A DNA stretch of 64,000 nt from assembly GCF_040712315.1 (NCBI RefSeq), contig NC_134013.1, positions 64,387,501 to 64,451,500 on the forward strand, in the 5' to 3' direction. The notes below the pieces were generated by a model. The model worked only from the letters and a program-made list of their open reading frames with translations, ran no database searches and was not told the DNA's origin. This document shows, piece by piece, positions 61,858-64,000 of this stretch. The stretch's first letter is position 1. Each line of letters starts with the position of its first letter. The stretch is from Castanea sativa. Its lineage: Eukaryota > Streptophyta > Magnoliopsida > Fagales > Fagaceae. Position numbers and translations under genes: made by a program.

Positions 61858-62670
61858 GATGGTCAGGTGGGTACAACAATATGTGTCCATCATGCAACTA
61901 GATAAGGATCCAAAAATTCGACCGTTGGATGGGAAGAATGTGGTAAAATATTTGTGTTTGAAAATTATAGTGACAATCAAACGGTCAGATTGTGAGAACA
62001 GAGTAGTCAAATCATGCAAAAATTCGTCAAAGTCTATTAAACTTGTTCAATCTTTGGTCAAACTTCAAAGTTGGTTCCAAGACCACTAGATTTTGTCAAA
62101 TTAGGTTGATCAGGGAGGTTTTAAGTGGGTTTTGGGTATTAGTTAGTGTTTTAAGGATTTCTTGATTTTCATGTTTTTATCAGTATCAATTTTTAAAATA
62201 GCAAAACAAGGTAGTCAAAAGTCACATACAAATCCTTTATGGTCATTTTGTAGATTTTGCGTTGTGTTTTTTAGATCATTTTCTCAATTATTAGTAATGT
62301 TTATATAGTATATAACTCTCTTGAAAGAGTATTGAATATTTTTAGTGATTGAAGTTTCATGATAGGTGGATACAACAAGACGCTTCCATCTTATGCCATA
62401 TCTGATTTAAAATTTGACCATTGGATTGAAAGAGGGTGATAAAATATTTGTTTTGATGAACTTTGAGCTCAATCATACGGTTGGATTGTAAGAACATGAC
62501 CAATCAAAATTTCTTGATGTGTTGGTACAAACACATGTCCATAATGTTATAGACTTAAATCCAAAATCTAACTGTTGGATTGGAAGAATGTGGTGATATA
62601 TTGGTGTCTGTAAAGTATGACAAAAATCAGACGGTCGGATTGTGAAAAATTAGAAGTCAAAGTTTACAAA
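61858..62670. repeat. three diverged copies of a 150-bp segment
   Basis: Units at about 61858-62010, 62365-62520 and 62520-62670 each contain GGTACAACA, TGTCCATC-like, a (C/A)GTTGGATTGGAAGAATGTGG-like and ACGGTCGGATTGTGA motifs in the same order. The second and third are adjacent. No coding frame is shared among them. They probably form the interior of the CACTA-type element or a neighbouring one. Confidence 0.7.
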
Positions 62671-64000
62671 ACTTGGTCAAAATTTGTCAATATTTGGTCA
62701 AATATGGTCAACATTGAAGTTGGGTCTATGACCCATTGGAAAACTAAAAAATTGTGGGTACATAGTAAGTAATCCTTTCACTACATCCACATCTTCATTT
62801 CTTAAATCATTCACAAGTCACATTCACATTCAAGCTTTGGCCGATGTGAAGAATGTCTCTTATCTCTCTTTTCTATTTTAAATTGAGATATTGAATAACA
62901 AAACAATCTATCTTTTTTTATCAAAAAAGAAAACTCGATGTAAAAAAAAAAAAAAAATTGCAAGAAGTGAGATTTCATAGTGTTTCTATCTTTTATTAAT
63001 AATAATAATTAATAAAAAGTGATATTTAAAGTGACAAAAAAAAAAAGTGGCGTGGTTGTCATAAATGAAATACATAGTTTTGTTATAAAAATAAATAAAT
63101 AAATAAAGTTACATTGATTTAAAACAAACCCAGCCATGCCTTATTATTATTATTTTTTTTTATAAAAAAGAAAACCCCACAATATCATTTTTATCTTTTA
63201 GTAAAAAAAGAAAAAGAAGAAGGAAAAGACAAAACCCTAGCTCCCTAGCACTCTCCCTCTCCCTTTCACTAAAAACAAGCGCCCCCACCTATTTTTTTTT
63301 TTTTCAATCCCCCGCCCTCCCTTGCCCCTCACTAAATTAACACTCCTATTTCTCAAAAAAAAAAAAAAAAAAAGGCCCTTATCTCCATCCATTGTTCATT
63401 CTTTCTCTTTCTCCCAATCATAATCAAACCCAAAAGGTTGGTCTTCTTAGATCCTAATCTTTTGATTTTTTTTTTTTGTTAATGTATTGTGGTTTAGTAA
63501 ATGTATTTGCTTGTTTATTTCATTTATCTAAATTTAGGGTTTGGTTTAGATATACCTCTTTCATAATATATCATCTAGTACTGTAGGCAAAGTTCTTGAT
63601 AGTTTGGTACTAGCCCATAGTGTAATGTTTGTGTGTATTGGTGGCCTCAACCAATCTGTTGATTCATGGGAAGCGTTTTTCACTTGATTATAGTGCTTTG
63701 TTCAATTTGTGTTTTAGCCTTTTAGAGTTTTTCCTGTTTGAGTTTGCCTCTTCTTTGTTAGTAAAGTTCCAAGTAAAGACAAAAGTAGCTTATAGTTATA
63801 TAATAGGATTGGTGATTATATTATTCTCTTATTATTTATATGCAATATATATTGATAGATCATATTAGACTAATGAATACATGTAGTTCAGAAATATATA
63901 TATATATATATAGAAGGCTTTTTAACTTTAACAATCTCTAAAGTTATATTATTTTATTTATATTTATATTAAAAATGAAAAATACTAAAGTTCTAAACAT
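62671..64000. other. intergenic DNA, possible leader of a gene beyond the window
   Basis: AAAACCCTAGCTCCCTAG at about 63230-63248 (telo-box-like) followed by CTCTCCCTCTCCC and a pyrimidine-rich stretch to about 63435 resembles a promoter and 5' UTR on the plus strand. No coding exon follows before the end of the window. (TA)n lies at 63894-63912. Confidence 0.35.

Overview
The window is nuclear DNA of a dicot plant, most likely a woody species. The evidence is split genes with GT-AG introns, AT-rich intergenic DNA, plant-type nuclear genes (11-exon cytosolic GAPDH, prohibitin, NBP35, mitoribosomal mL54, an ankyrin-repeat protein) and many plant transposon classes. The species cannot be named from the sequence alone. 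No bacterial operon, CRISPR array or phage-defence system is present.

Layout. 1-8980 is gene-free DNA with a 47-bp triplet repeat, a (TA)n tract, a 250-280 bp triplication inside a degraded hAT-like element, a 579-bp hAT-type element (3563-4141), a G19 tract and a Mutator-type MITE (5887-6077). 8987-19720 is a nested pair. A 9,656-bp Ty3/gypsy element of the Tat type (9382-19037, GCTGT target duplication) sits inside a 5'-truncated LINE. Its gag-pol runs on the minus strand, while a spliced extra gene with a Transposase_28-type domain runs on the plus strand between pol and the 3' LTR. A 67-bp tandem array separates the two converging units. 19721-22712 holds a tRNA-derived SINE.

22713-25785 is a two-exon ankyrin-repeat gene (minus). 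30583-32940 is a nuclear gene for mitoribosomal protein mL54 (minus, 5'-UTR intron). It is divergently paired with prohibitin-3 (36857-37693, plus), and a 2.88-kb candidate solo LTR (33598-36478) with a 33-bp array lies between them. The long prohibitin 3' side holds a LINE RNase H fragment and probable 3'-UTR introns. 40607-43370 is a LINE 3' end carrying a 1,043-bp tandem duplication. 43901-48183 is cytosolic GAPC (minus, 11 exons). 50495-53878 is NBP35 (minus, 3 exons). The NBP35 promoter plus first exon is duplicated 6.3 kb away at 60145-60425.

54100-64000 is transposon-rich: two more Mutator-type MITEs, an 807-bp candidate solo LTR, two SINE copies, a CACTA-type end with subterminal repeats, and three diverged 150-bp repeats.

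The genes do not form a pathway. mL54, prohibitin-3 and NBP35 are housekeeping genes of mitochondrial or Fe-S function, and the mL54 and prohibitin promoters share site II (TGGGCC/T) and telo-box motifs. The most notable biology is the young Tat element with its antisense spliced gene, the solo LTR in a divergent promoter region, and the displaced NBP35 promoter copy.
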